NCBI GenBank assembly: GCA_043783625.1
Contig: JAYVZE010000200.1
Location: 1-64,000, forward strand
Length of the DNA: 64,000 bases
Source of the DNA: JAFDVL01 sp043783625
GTDB taxonomy: Bacteria > Acidobacteriota > Blastocatellia > RBC074
Direction of reading: 5' to 3'
Part shown: positions 25,601 through 33,910 of the stretch, piece after piece
Position numbering within the stretch: position 1 is the first letter of the stretch
Layout of the letters: each line of letters starts with the position of its first letter
Translations under genes and position numbers: made by a program
The notes under the pieces: generated by a model
Told to the model about the DNA's origin: nothing
The model's database searches: none
Seen by the model: the letters and a program-made list of their open reading frames with translations, nothing else

Positions 25601-25635
25601 AATCATTGACCAATAATTAATGATTATAATGCAGG

Positions 25636-26934
25636 CTAAACAATTCCGGCTGAGATTCCAATTGCTGCCGGACGCTCTTCGGCTTTGTGCTGACGATATT
25701 GGCTGGCGCGATAAACAGCTAACGGATCAATCGCACCACCGGCGTTTTGCCGTGCTTTCGCAATGATCGGCGCAACATCCATCGTGAACGCTTGCTTCAA
25801 AGTTTGCAGCGCAACCATGGCATCGCCTTTTTCCTGTGCTTCACGCAGGGCATCGCGATCTACCAAATGTGCCTGAACGAAGGCGCGCTGCAGTTCGACG
25901 GCACTCATCATCAATGATTCAATCGGGTCGGTGACGTTATGCGATTGATCCAGCATGTACGCTGGGTTGAAATCGGGCGTGCCGTCCAATTCTGCGTCTA
26001 CGAGTTCGTTGAAAATCAAAAATAATTGGAATGGTTTGATCGAACCTGCGTCCAAATCATCATCGCCATATTTGCTGTCGTTGAAATGGAAGCCACCGAG
26101 CTTACCCGCTTGAATTAAACGTGCGACGATCATTTCGATGTTGACATTCGGCGCGTGATGACCGAGGTCAACTAAGCATTGCGCTTTTGGCCCCAGTTGC
26201 GTAGCGCAAAAATAATTTGTCCCCCAATCATTAATCACAGTCGAGTAAAACGCGGGTTCATACATTTTGTGTTCCATAAACACGCGCCAATCATCCGGCA
26301 ATGCTGCATAAATTTCGCGCATACTTTCAAGGTAACGTTCCAATGTTTTGCGAAAATTTTGTTGCCCTGGAAAATTCCCACCATCGCCAATCCACACCGT
26401 ATGCGCTTTGGAGCCGAGTGATTTTCCAATCTCAATGCACTCAATATTATGCTCAACAGCTTGCGCACGTACCGCAGCATCAGGATGCGTCAGGCTGCCG
26501 AATTTATAAGAAAATTTTTGCTCGGCCTGATCCTGAAATGTATTGGAATTCATCGCGTCAAAAGTTAAGCCGCGTTCATTCGCAAAAGATTTCATCGTCG
26601 CTACATTGTCAGGTTTATCCCACGGAATGTGCAGCGAAACCGCCGACGTAGCACGAACTAATTGATTAATCGTCGCGCAGTCTGCCAATTTTTCATAAAT
26701 CCCGCGTGGTTCGCCAATCCCTGGAAAACGAGCAAAGCGCGTGCCGCCCGTGCCTACGCCCCACGAAGGCACTGCGACCTGAAACGCTTGCGCACGTGCG
26801 GTGAGGTCTTCGATGTTGAGGTTACGGCGTTGTAATTGTTTGCCGAGATGTTCGTAATCTTCTTCGAGCCAGGGTTTGGCTTTATTATTTTGTTCGGCAA
26901 TAAAATTTTCGTTAATTTCAAAAGGTGCAGTCAT
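25636..26934 (-). CDS. rhaI: L-rhamnose isomerase, RhaI type
   Basis: About 432 residues from the ATG giving MTAPFEINENFIAEQNNKAK; an upstream ATG adds nine residues without better support. A TIM-barrel sugar isomerase with SLHIPWDKPDN, KAHTVWIGDGGNFPGQQNF, EHKMYEPAFYSTVINDWG, LGHHAPNVNIEMIVARL and FHFNDSKYGDDDLDAGSIKPFQLF, where metal-binding His, Asp and Glu residues sit. It matches the RhaI type known from Pseudomonas stutzeri rather than E. coli RhaA. It turns L-rhamnose into L-rhamnulose in the cytoplasm, the substrate of RhaB. Confidence 0.93.
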   Translation of the reverse strand: MTAPFEINENFIAEQNNKAKPWLEEDYEHLGKQLQRRNLNIEDLTARAQAFQVAVPSWGVGTGGTRFARFPGIGEPRGIYEKLADCATINQLVRATSAVSLHIPWDKPDNVATMKSFANERGLTFDAMNSNTFQDQAEQKFSYKFGSLTHPDAAVRAQAVEHNIECIEIGKSLGSKAHTVWIGDGGNFPGQQNFRKTLERYLESMREIYAALPDDWRVFMEHKMYEPAFYSTVINDWGTNYFCATQLGPKAQCLVDLGHHAPNVNIEMIVARLIQAGKLGGFHFNDSKYGDDDLDAGSIKPFQLFLIFNELVDAELDGTPDFNPAYMLDQSHNVTDPIESLMMSAVELQRAFVQAHLVDRDALREAQEKGDAMVALQTLKQAFTMDVAPIIAKARQNAGGAIDPLAVYRASQYRQHKAEERPAAIGISAGIV

Positions 26935-26976
26935 AATTTCATTCCATATATCCGCCAACATTAAGTGCAGATGTTG

Positions 26977-27065
26977 ATCTACACCACCCGCTACGACAGC
27001 GGTTACTGTGGCGTTGCAGTCGTGGCAGTTGAGTCAGTACCACCTGTGGTAGCGGGTGGTAGATT
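26977..27065. repeat. REP-like palindrome, copy B (downstream flank of the RAYT gene)
   Basis: The right arm (27031-27059) matches copy A with one substitution; the left arm (from 26977, ATCTACACCACCCGCTAC) is preserved at its outer end but decayed inside. It ends 5 nt before the transposase stop codon. Confidence 0.78.
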
Positions 27066-27070
27066 TTCCA

Positions 27071-27580
27071 TCAATCAAACTCTGGCAGATCATCACCCTG
27101 CCCATTAAGAACATAATCAACGGCACGCTCTACACTCCGTTCATTCCATAAATAGCGAGTACTTCCTTTGTCCGCCCAAGGGCTTCGCTTAAGCAACCAT
27201 AGTCCATCTTGTTTCAGTTGTCTTGTAGCATTTGCTTTCAGCGCATTGAGCGCAAGCTCAACAGATTTTTCTCCGATACAAACAACAACATGAACATGAT
27301 TGGTACGGATGTTAAGTGCATAAATGTCCCATTTTCGGAAACCACACGTTTCGCGGACAGCAGTCTCAACTGAAGAACGATGAGTCGCCTCTAGTTTTAC
27401 AGGTTCACAAACGAGCTTGCCTTCATTGTATTCGCGCCACTTCTCATTAGTCGGAATATATGGCGAACGATATTTATTATTAAATCGATTTATTGAGCCG
27501 CGTTCGTCACCATGTAGCCACGTTCCGTAACAACGAAACGTGATTAAGTAGGCAAGTGGGATTTCCGTGTTATTCCACAT
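27071..27580 (-). CDS. REP-associated tyrosine transposase (RAYT), Y1/HUH family
   Basis: 169 residues, typical for Y1_Tnp proteins related to IS200 TnpA. The HUH metal site is clear in IRTNHVHVVVCIGE (His-Val-His), and a tyrosine in SVERAVDYVLNGQGDD fits the catalytic Tyr near the C terminus. The start YLITFRCYGTWLHGDERGS is a common opening of this group. HUH transposases nick single-stranded DNA at hairpin feet through a 5'-phosphotyrosine. It appears intact. The upstream region has no good ribosome site. Palindromes directly flank it. Confidence 0.9.
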   Translation of the reverse strand: MWNNTEIPLAYLITFRCYGTWLHGDERGSINRFNNKYRSPYIPTNEKWREYNEGKLVCEPVKLEATHRSSVETAVRETCGFRKWDIYALNIRTNHVHVVVCIGEKSVELALNALKANATRQLKQDGLWLLKRSPWADKGSTRYLWNERSVERAVDYVLNGQGDDLPEFD

Positions 27581-27640
27581 GATTTGTTTATGTCAGTGTT
27601 GTCGCTACCGATGATACCGACTCTAACTATGCTGCAACGA

Positions 27641-27722
27641 TTGAGTCAGTACCCGCTGCGGTAGCGGCGGGTTTTCTTTAGACAAGAGCTGCCACCCGCT
27701 ACCGCAGGTGGTACTGACTCAA
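27641..27722. repeat. REP-like palindrome, copy C (upstream flank of the RAYT gene)
   Basis: Arms TTGAGTCAGTACC... (27641-27671) and its partner (27692-27722) enclose a 20-nt loop; the right arm is nearly identical to copy A. It ends 3 nt before the stop codon of the aldolase/dehydrogenase gene. Confidence 0.82.
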
Positions 27723-27725
27723 TCG

Positions 27726-29915
27726 CTATCGCAAAAACCCGTCCTGCAATCCACCATCTACCGGAATCACATGCCCGGTAGTCTTACCCAAACGCTTCGT
27801 CACCAGCAAAAATATTGCTTCGGCTTGATCGTCGGGTTCAATGGCAACTTGCGTGAGCGTACGCTTGGCGTAAAAATTCGCCAGTTTATCGCGCAACGTT
27901 TCCGTATCTTCGTCTTCGCTGAATTTAATTTCATATTTCGCCAGCGAAGCGATCACGCGATCACGCGGGAACATCGTGCTTCCCTTCACTACCGTAGCAG
28001 GCGCAACCGCATTCACGCGCACGAGCGGCGACATTTCAATCGCCAGTTCACGCACTAAATGATTCGCGGCGGCTTTGCTGGTGTCGTACGCTAGGCTTCC
28101 CTTTTTCGCTACGACGGCGTTTGCACTGGTGGTCAGCACAATGTTGGAAGGCAAGCCTTGCCGCTTGAAAACTTTGTTCGCTTCGTCAGCAACGATGTAC
28201 GCGCCCGTCACGTTAATGGCGAAAGTTTTATCCCATAAATTATCGGGGATATATCCAGCTTTATCAGGCGGAACAAAAATTCCGGCAGTTACGACTACGG
28301 CATCAATTCCGCCGTAAGCGAGCATCACATCCGCGAACATTTTCTGCACGCTTTCACGATTTGTGATGTTGCAGGCAAGGCCAATCGCAGGGCCGCAATT
28401 GCTGATGCCTGTGCCAGCCACGCCAATGCCTTCGCCGTATTGCTTGATAATTTCCTGCGCAGTTTCTTTGGCGGAAGTTTCATCAAGGTCTACGCAAACG
28501 ATGTGTGCACCTTCTTTGACCAAACGATGCGCAGTAGCTTTGCCGATGCCCGCGCCTGCGCCGATGACGACGTGGATTTGACGATCCAATTCTTTTTCGG
28601 CGGGCATTCGTCGCAGCTTGGCTTCTTCGAGCAACCAATATTCGATGTCGAAAGCTTCCTGCTGATCCATCGCTTCGTATTGGTCAATGGCCTCTGCGCC
28701 GCGCATCACTTCAATCGCGCAGTTATAAAATTCGGCAGCCACGCGAGATTCACTTTTGTTTTTTCCAAATGCGATCATGCCGATGCCAGGGATTAAAACT
28801 ACGGTTGGATTAGCGTCGCGCATCGCGGGCGAATCGGGATGTTTGCAGCGGTCATAATACGCCGCGTAATCTTTGCGATATTGCACGATGCCCGTTTCGA
28901 TCAATGTTTTCAAAGCTCCGATGTCACCGCTGACAGGATTCCAGTCAATAAATAACGGCTTGATCTTGGTACGCAAAAAATGATCGGGACACGACGTGCC
29001 GAGTTCAGCAAGGCGCGGCGCGTCTACGCTATTCACAAAACGCAACATTTTCGGATCGTCCTGCACAGTGCCAATCATGCGTTTATTTGACGAAACCTTT
29101 CCGCGCAGCCAGGGCAACAAATCAACTAATAATTTTTGACGTTCGGCTTCGGGTAACGCCTGATGTTTTTGTCCGCCAAAAGTTTTTTCGCCTTTATCTT
29201 TTGATTCGATATAACGCGCCGCCGTGTCAATAATTTCCAGCGCAGTTTCATAACAAGTCTTGTCGTTATTCGCCCACGAAGACATGCCGTGATGACCAAG
29301 CACAATGCCTTTGGCTTTTGGGTTGTCGGCGATCATTGATTCAATAATTAAGCCAATATCAAAGCCCGGACGTTGCCACGGAATATATAAAACTTCGTCG
29401 CCAAAAATTTCTTTCGTCAAACGTTCCTGATTGACAGAAGCAGCGATGGCGATGACGGCGTTCGGATGCAAATGGTCTACGTGCTTGAATGGCACGAACG
29501 TATGGAGCGGCGTATCAATCGAACAAGCGCGTGGATTCAGGTTATATACACAATGATTGTAAAGCGGAACCATCGCGTCTTCGATTTCCGTCTTCGCGCC
29601 TTTGTTCGGATGATTCGTGTACAGCGGTTTCATCGCGCGAACTTTGTCGAGATAGAGCGAAGCAAAGCCGTCGCACTTCGCCGTGCGCAAATCACCGCCG
29701 GAGCCTTTGATCCATAAGACTTCAACGTCTGCGCCGGTGAGCGGGTCTTTTTCCATCAGCTTTGACGAAGTGTTGCCGCCGCCCGTATTCGTCAGCGTCA
29801 AATCATCGCCGAGCCGATTGGAGCGATAGACGAGACGATCTGCGCCGGATAATTTGTCGGCTTCTTCGTCTTTCCAAAGATATTGTACGTGTTGATAAGA
29901 ATCTTTTTTACTCAT
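27726..29915 (-). CDS. rhaEW: Bifunctional L-rhamnulose-1-phosphate aldolase / L-lactaldehyde dehydrogenase
   Basis: About 729 residues. The start is MSKKDSYQHVQYLWKDEEAD at 29915, with GGAGG 13 nt upstream; a longer open frame runs back into the GH106 gene and is not protein-like. Residues 1 to about 430 are a class II (zinc) aldolase domain (TNTGGGNTSSKL, HHGMSSWANNDKTCYE). From about 450 comes a short-chain dehydrogenase (VIGAGAGIGKATAHRLVKEGA, YDTSKAAANHLVRELAIE with the Tyr-x-x-x-Lys pair, PVDGGLQDGFLR). This fusion is known as RhaEW in several rhamnose pathways: it makes dihydroxyacetone phosphate and oxidises lactaldehyde to lactate. Confidence 0.92.
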   Translation of the reverse strand: MSKKDSYQHVQYLWKDEEADKLSGADRLVYRSNRLGDDLTLTNTGGGNTSSKLMEKDPLTGADVEVLWIKGSGGDLRTAKCDGFASLYLDKVRAMKPLYTNHPNKGAKTEIEDAMVPLYNHCVYNLNPRACSIDTPLHTFVPFKHVDHLHPNAVIAIAASVNQERLTKEIFGDEVLYIPWQRPGFDIGLIIESMIADNPKAKGIVLGHHGMSSWANNDKTCYETALEIIDTAARYIESKDKGEKTFGGQKHQALPEAERQKLLVDLLPWLRGKVSSNKRMIGTVQDDPKMLRFVNSVDAPRLAELGTSCPDHFLRTKIKPLFIDWNPVSGDIGALKTLIETGIVQYRKDYAAYYDRCKHPDSPAMRDANPTVVLIPGIGMIAFGKNKSESRVAAEFYNCAIEVMRGAEAIDQYEAMDQQEAFDIEYWLLEEAKLRRMPAEKELDRQIHVVIGAGAGIGKATAHRLVKEGAHIVCVDLDETSAKETAQEIIKQYGEGIGVAGTGISNCGPAIGLACNITNRESVQKMFADVMLAYGGIDAVVVTAGIFVPPDKAGYIPDNLWDKTFAINVTGAYIVADEANKVFKRQGLPSNIVLTTSANAVVAKKGSLAYDTSKAAANHLVRELAIEMSPLVRVNAVAPATVVKGSTMFPRDRVIASLAKYEIKFSEDEDTETLRDKLANFYAKRTLTQVAIEPDDQAEAIFLLVTKRLGKTTGHVIPVDGGLQDGFLR

Positions 29916-29968
29916 TAAAAAAATCAAGCCTCCATCTCTTCTTTCGAGATTATGCGTTCGTTTTCGTA

Positions 29969-32900
29969 TTATTTCTTTTCCCACACTTTGACCGGACCAA
30001 GCAAGCCCGATGGTAACAATGGTGAATTTGCCTGATAAAAAGGCATCGTCGTATAAGTAATTTTGTTCGTCATATTCGGCTGCTGATCGCCGATGAGCCG
30101 ATTCACCCACAAATTCGTCACCTTCACTTCCAACTTATTTTCCCCTTTTTTAACTGCACTGGAAACGTCTATGGTGAAGGACTGTTTCCAAAGAATGCCC
30201 AAATTTTTTCCATTCACAATTACCTCCGCTAAATTCTTCACCGCGCCTAAATCAATTTCAATTCTTGTTCCTTTAGCAATGACCGGAAGGCTGAAGGTGG
30301 ATTGATACGTTGCAGTCCCTGAAAAATATTTGATGCCCGCGTCAGGATTTTCCGTCCACGATTGCAGGGCGGTAAGAGTCGTTGTTGCGGGTGCGCCGCG
30401 CTCTGCTTGAAATGTTACTTTCCAGGGATTCGTAATTGTGGCGATTTGTTTTTCGACGGTTTTTGGTTGGGTGTAAGAAGCAACGGTTGCTTTGCCTTTG
30501 AAGATAACAAAAATAGCGTCATTCGGCTCTAAACGAAGCGGAATGATTGTTCGTCCATCTTTGATTTGAAACGAAACTTTTTCCATTTGCCCATTTTCGG
30601 GATGCCAGATTTCCGGCGTTTTACCTGTAACTCTGAAGCTCGTTTCAATCGCTTCAACCCGATCCTTTCTGTTGTTGATCCAATAAATTTCACGGTCGGG
30701 TAAGGTGCGATGTACGGATAAAATTTCTGTATCGTTGGTTAGTTTTGCGTAGGTGAAATCCGCTTGAATATTTTTCGCGGCGAGCGTTTGTTCTAGCGAC
30801 TGCGCCTGAAAAACATTTTTATTATCGCTGCTCCAAACTTCGGCAACAATTGTTTTGAACTCTGCCTGATTGTCGCTCAAGCTCGCATTTTTTTCGGGCT
30901 TGATGCCTGTGATTGTGGCTCCGGCTTTCACCAAATCTCTGATTTTGTGCAGGACTGGCAGCGACATGTTTTTCGCATTTTCATCCAGTGCCAAAACCTG
31001 ATAGCTCATCCCACTGGGCGTCCCAATCTTGCCGTCTTTCACTGACAACACATTTATCAAGGCATCTGCATTAACGAAATCAAAGCTATAGCCTGCGGGA
31101 ATGTTCGGTAATTTTTTGCCGAATAACGCGGTGATGTTGTTGTCTTCGCCGTAGTAATACAGCACATCAGCGACAAATTTTCCTTGCTGTAACAGATAAG
31201 AACTGCGGCTCAAATAATCCGTCCAAGCCTTTGCCTGTTCCCCCCAGGTTTCATGCCGCGTGAACCATTGACCGAATGGCCCAAGGCCTAAACCAGGAAT
31301 TTTTTGATCGGAAGGTTGATGCACCGAGGTATGAATGACGAAGCGATTTAAGCCGCTCGCCAGTTCAAGATCAGCCGTCGGTTTTAAATTTTCCGGCGAA
31401 TAAGACCACGCCGAGCCGCCTACGCCGAGTGCCGTGAGCGATTCGGCAGCCACTAAATTTTGACCATAGATATGAGCGACAGCAGCAGATTCTAAAATAT
31501 CGGCGCGATGCCCTGTTTGGTCGCCTTGGTTGATTGGTCCCGGCGTCCAAATGGCGGACATTGGCACATCGGCTTTGCGCTTCACTTCCATCCCGTCAGC
31601 AATCATCGCACGACCGTTTTCGTGCGATTCGCTGTATCTGCCCATTCCGCGTTTGTGGAGCAAATCACCGAGTTGATCGTAATGATTTTCCGCGATTAAA
31701 TCAGCCAGCGTTTTTCTGAAGTCCCACAAAAATTGTTCGCTCGCTTCCGTGCTTTTGATGATCTTTCCGGTGAGTACAGGCATCCACGGCTTCAAATCAT
31801 AGCCGCGTCGCCTGGCAAATTCTGCCATCAGATTTTTCGTCCAGTTTGCGCCACCTGCTTCATAACTGTCTGTGACGAGGTATTGCACACCTTTTTTGCC
31901 CATCAATCCGCCTGTCGCATTTTTGTATTGGTCGAGATAATTTTCAAAATAATCTTTGACGGCTTGCGCGTCGAGTTTGTCTACTTCCAAGCCCGTAGCT
32001 TCGGGCGAAGCCGGGTGATTTTCAATGCCGAGCAATGAATATCCCATCCGCAACACAACCCAATTTCCAGCGGGAGCCACCCATTCAAGCGTGCCGTCCG
32101 ATTTCATTTTGGAAGTTACATCCACCACATCATTCGTGGGAATTGCATCGGTTGTTTCAGGAGTGATGAATTTTGCCAATTCACCTGACGGTGTAAAACC
32201 TGCTTTCTCTTCCAAACGATTTACGCGGTACGCCGTATGCAAAACGATTTCGGCAACGTCCGTTCCTTTGGGTTTCATGTCCCCCATCGGCAGCCCCATC
32301 ATCGCCGCAATCATATTCGGTTGCGGCGGAAGAGTTTTGAAATTGACGCGAAAAAACTTCGCCGTGACTGGAGCAAACGTCAGTGAATTCTGCGGAATTT
32401 GCGTCGTTGGAATTTGCAAAATCTGTCGAAAATTTATTCCATCATCGCTGGCTTCCAACGTACGATTGCTGACCGCTTCACCAAATTGCGAAGCCGGTTC
32501 TCCGCCAACAATTGTCAGGGCTTTGAAGGTTTGTAGTTGCGCAAATTCAAATTGTATCCACGCGTTTTGTCCGATGGCGGCGGGCGGCAACAATGACGAT
32601 TTTGCGAGGTCGTCATCGGTCAATGCACTAACCTCAAATTGTCCGCCGCTGGAAGAAATTTTCGGATTCAATTCGCGCAAGGAAAGATCAGCTTCAGGAA
32701 CACGATAGGCAATAACAACAGTATCTTCGTAAAATGTATGCGCAGGATTCGCTTCGTGCAGAAGCCCCAACGGATCACGAAAAGGAATGTTTTGAAATGC
32801 TCCAGTTACACCAGAAGGCTGCGGTAATTTGCCAAAAAATGTTTGCCCGCCTTTGATGCGTGTTTCCGTCCAGACATATTTTTTCATGCCGTCTTTGGCG

Positions 32901-33313
32901 GGAACCCACGGGCCGCCGCTTTCGCTCCAACCGGGCGAACCTGCGATTGCCATTTCCAATCCTAATTTGTCGGCGAGTTCCGTCGTGAATTTAAAAGCGT
33001 CTTTCCACTCCGGCGTCATGTAAATTAATCGTTTGTCCACTACCTGCGGCGTGAATAAACTCGCATCAAAATTTTGAAAGCCTCCGATGCCGACGCGTTT
33101 CATCCATTCAAGGTCTTTTTGAATTCCTACTTTCGTGATGTTGCCGTTCATCCAATGCCACCATACGCGTGGCTTGGCGGCATCGGGTGGATTTTGGAAG
33201 CCTTGCATTAACGGATCGGTTTGTCCGATAGCGCTGCGTTCTGAAATTATTCCAGCGATGCTAACGACAACTAGCAGGCAAATTAAAAGGCGGATGAAAT
33301 AGTGCTTTCTCAT
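29969..33313 (-). CDS. Secreted alpha-L-rhamnosidase, GH106
   Basis: 1114 residues with an N-terminal signal/anchor (LLICLLVVVSIAGIIS). The opening FQNPPDAAKPRVWWHWMNGNITK and KDLEWMKRVGIGGFQNFDASLF are characteristic of GH106, with GSPGWSESGGPWV, LVTDSYEAGGANWT and GRYSESHENGRAM in the catalytic region. The C terminus is a jelly-roll carbohydrate domain (IEIDLGAVKNLAEVIVNGKNLGILW). GH106 enzymes remove terminal alpha-L-rhamnose from rhamnogalacturonans and other glycans. It is the first coupled partner of the rhamnose catabolic genes and precedes rhaEW by 54 nt. Extracytoplasmic location is inferred from the signal. Confidence 0.92.
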   Translation of the reverse strand: MRKHYFIRLLICLLVVVSIAGIISERSAIGQTDPLMQGFQNPPDAAKPRVWWHWMNGNITKVGIQKDLEWMKRVGIGGFQNFDASLFTPQVVDKRLIYMTPEWKDAFKFTTELADKLGLEMAIAGSPGWSESGGPWVPAKDGMKKYVWTETRIKGGQTFFGKLPQPSGVTGAFQNIPFRDPLGLLHEANPAHTFYEDTVVIAYRVPEADLSLRELNPKISSSGGQFEVSALTDDDLAKSSLLPPAAIGQNAWIQFEFAQLQTFKALTIVGGEPASQFGEAVSNRTLEASDDGINFRQILQIPTTQIPQNSLTFAPVTAKFFRVNFKTLPPQPNMIAAMMGLPMGDMKPKGTDVAEIVLHTAYRVNRLEEKAGFTPSGELAKFITPETTDAIPTNDVVDVTSKMKSDGTLEWVAPAGNWVVLRMGYSLLGIENHPASPEATGLEVDKLDAQAVKDYFENYLDQYKNATGGLMGKKGVQYLVTDSYEAGGANWTKNLMAEFARRRGYDLKPWMPVLTGKIIKSTEASEQFLWDFRKTLADLIAENHYDQLGDLLHKRGMGRYSESHENGRAMIADGMEVKRKADVPMSAIWTPGPINQGDQTGHRADILESAAVAHIYGQNLVAAESLTALGVGGSAWSYSPENLKPTADLELASGLNRFVIHTSVHQPSDQKIPGLGLGPFGQWFTRHETWGEQAKAWTDYLSRSSYLLQQGKFVADVLYYYGEDNNITALFGKKLPNIPAGYSFDFVNADALINVLSVKDGKIGTPSGMSYQVLALDENAKNMSLPVLHKIRDLVKAGATITGIKPEKNASLSDNQAEFKTIVAEVWSSDNKNVFQAQSLEQTLAAKNIQADFTYAKLTNDTEILSVHRTLPDREIYWINNRKDRVEAIETSFRVTGKTPEIWHPENGQMEKVSFQIKDGRTIIPLRLEPNDAIFVIFKGKATVASYTQPKTVEKQIATITNPWKVTFQAERGAPATTTLTALQSWTENPDAGIKYFSGTATYQSTFSLPVIAKGTRIEIDLGAVKNLAEVIVNGKNLGILWKQSFTIDVSSAVKKGENKLEVKVTNLWVNRLIGDQQPNMTNKITYTTMPFYQANSPLLPSGLLGPVKVWEKK

Positions 33314-33343
33314 ATTTTTTCTGACGATCAGTCAGCTCATTTT

Positions 33344-33910
33344 TTATTTGGTTTTCCAAACGCTCGCGTATTTTTTTCGGTATTTAGGATCAGTTTCGGT
33401 TTCGATGAATGCCAGTGCGGTTTCCTGAATTTTTTTGTCCGGCACTGCGTCAAAAAGTTTTTTCAGCGCAACGCAAATATCGTAGCGAAACAGTGTGCCA
33501 TTTTTTTCAGTAGCGCATTCCTTAAACCGCAGCGTGTAACCACCCAGCACCAGTTGTAAGTATTTTTTGTTCACACGCCCGATTTTCCAAAGTGCTTGCA
33601 ATGAATGACGCGCGGTCACGGTTCGTTCATCTCTGGTCACCGCCAACAATACGTCAAAATCTTTCAGCATTTTATTTTTCGGATCGCTTTGCGCGAGTTC
33701 ACTTAAAAATTGCACAGCAATCGTACGCTGATGATTATCGCCGTTGCGCGTCATTTCTTTCAGCTCATCCCACACGTCATACGCCCAATCCACGGGGCTT
33801 TTGGCGAGCGTGAGTAATTCTTGAAATGCCGCGTAACGAACGTTCGCATCTTTTGAATGTAGCAAATCAGCTTTTGTGCGTAAGTCGGCATTCATAATTT
33901 TTATCTTCAC
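33344..33910 (-). CDS. HEAT-repeat-like protein of unknown function
   Basis: 188 residues, no signal peptide, mostly paired helices resembling HEAT repeats (NVRYAAFQELLTLAKSP, HQRTIAVQFLSELAQSD, ARHSLQALWKIGRVN). The start is either a GTG at 33910 overlapping the TGA of the esterase gene (GTGA) or the ATG 15 nt later; neither has a strong ribosome site. It lies between a secreted esterase and a secreted rhamnosidase, 30 nt before the latter. HEAT proteins usually scaffold other proteins. I cannot name its role; a cytoplasmic protein in this place is odd. Confidence 0.75.
   Translation of the reverse strand: MKIKIMNADLRTKADLLHSKDANVRYAAFQELLTLAKSPVDWAYDVWDELKEMTRNGDNHQRTIAVQFLSELAQSDPKNKMLKDFDVLLAVTRDERTVTARHSLQALWKIGRVNKKYLQLVLGGYTLRFKECATEKNGTLFRYDICVALKKLFDAVPDKKIQETALAFIETETDPKYRKKYASVWKTK

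Larger units (their letters stand above)
26977..27722. mobile_element. RAYT gene bracketed by two REP-like palindromes (REPtron-like unit)
   Basis: A single tyrosine-transposase gene lies between palindromes B and C, which share arms with each other and with copy A at 21961-22034. It sits between rhaI and the aldolase/dehydrogenase gene without breaking either. The layout matches REP/RAYT pairs, in which the transposase handles the hairpins. I do not see classical IS ends or target duplications. Confidence 0.72.

Noticed and set aside
26977..27722. Classical insertion sequence with terminal inverted repeats and target duplication
   Set aside because: The transposase is of the HUH type and the flanks are hairpins, not terminal repeats; no flanking duplication is visible.
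29916..30110. 65-codon N-terminal extension of the rhamnulose-1-phosphate aldolase/dehydrogenase
   Set aside because: It overlaps the 3' end of the GH106 gene and reads as random sequence; MSKKDSYQHVQYLW is the family start with GGAGG upstream.
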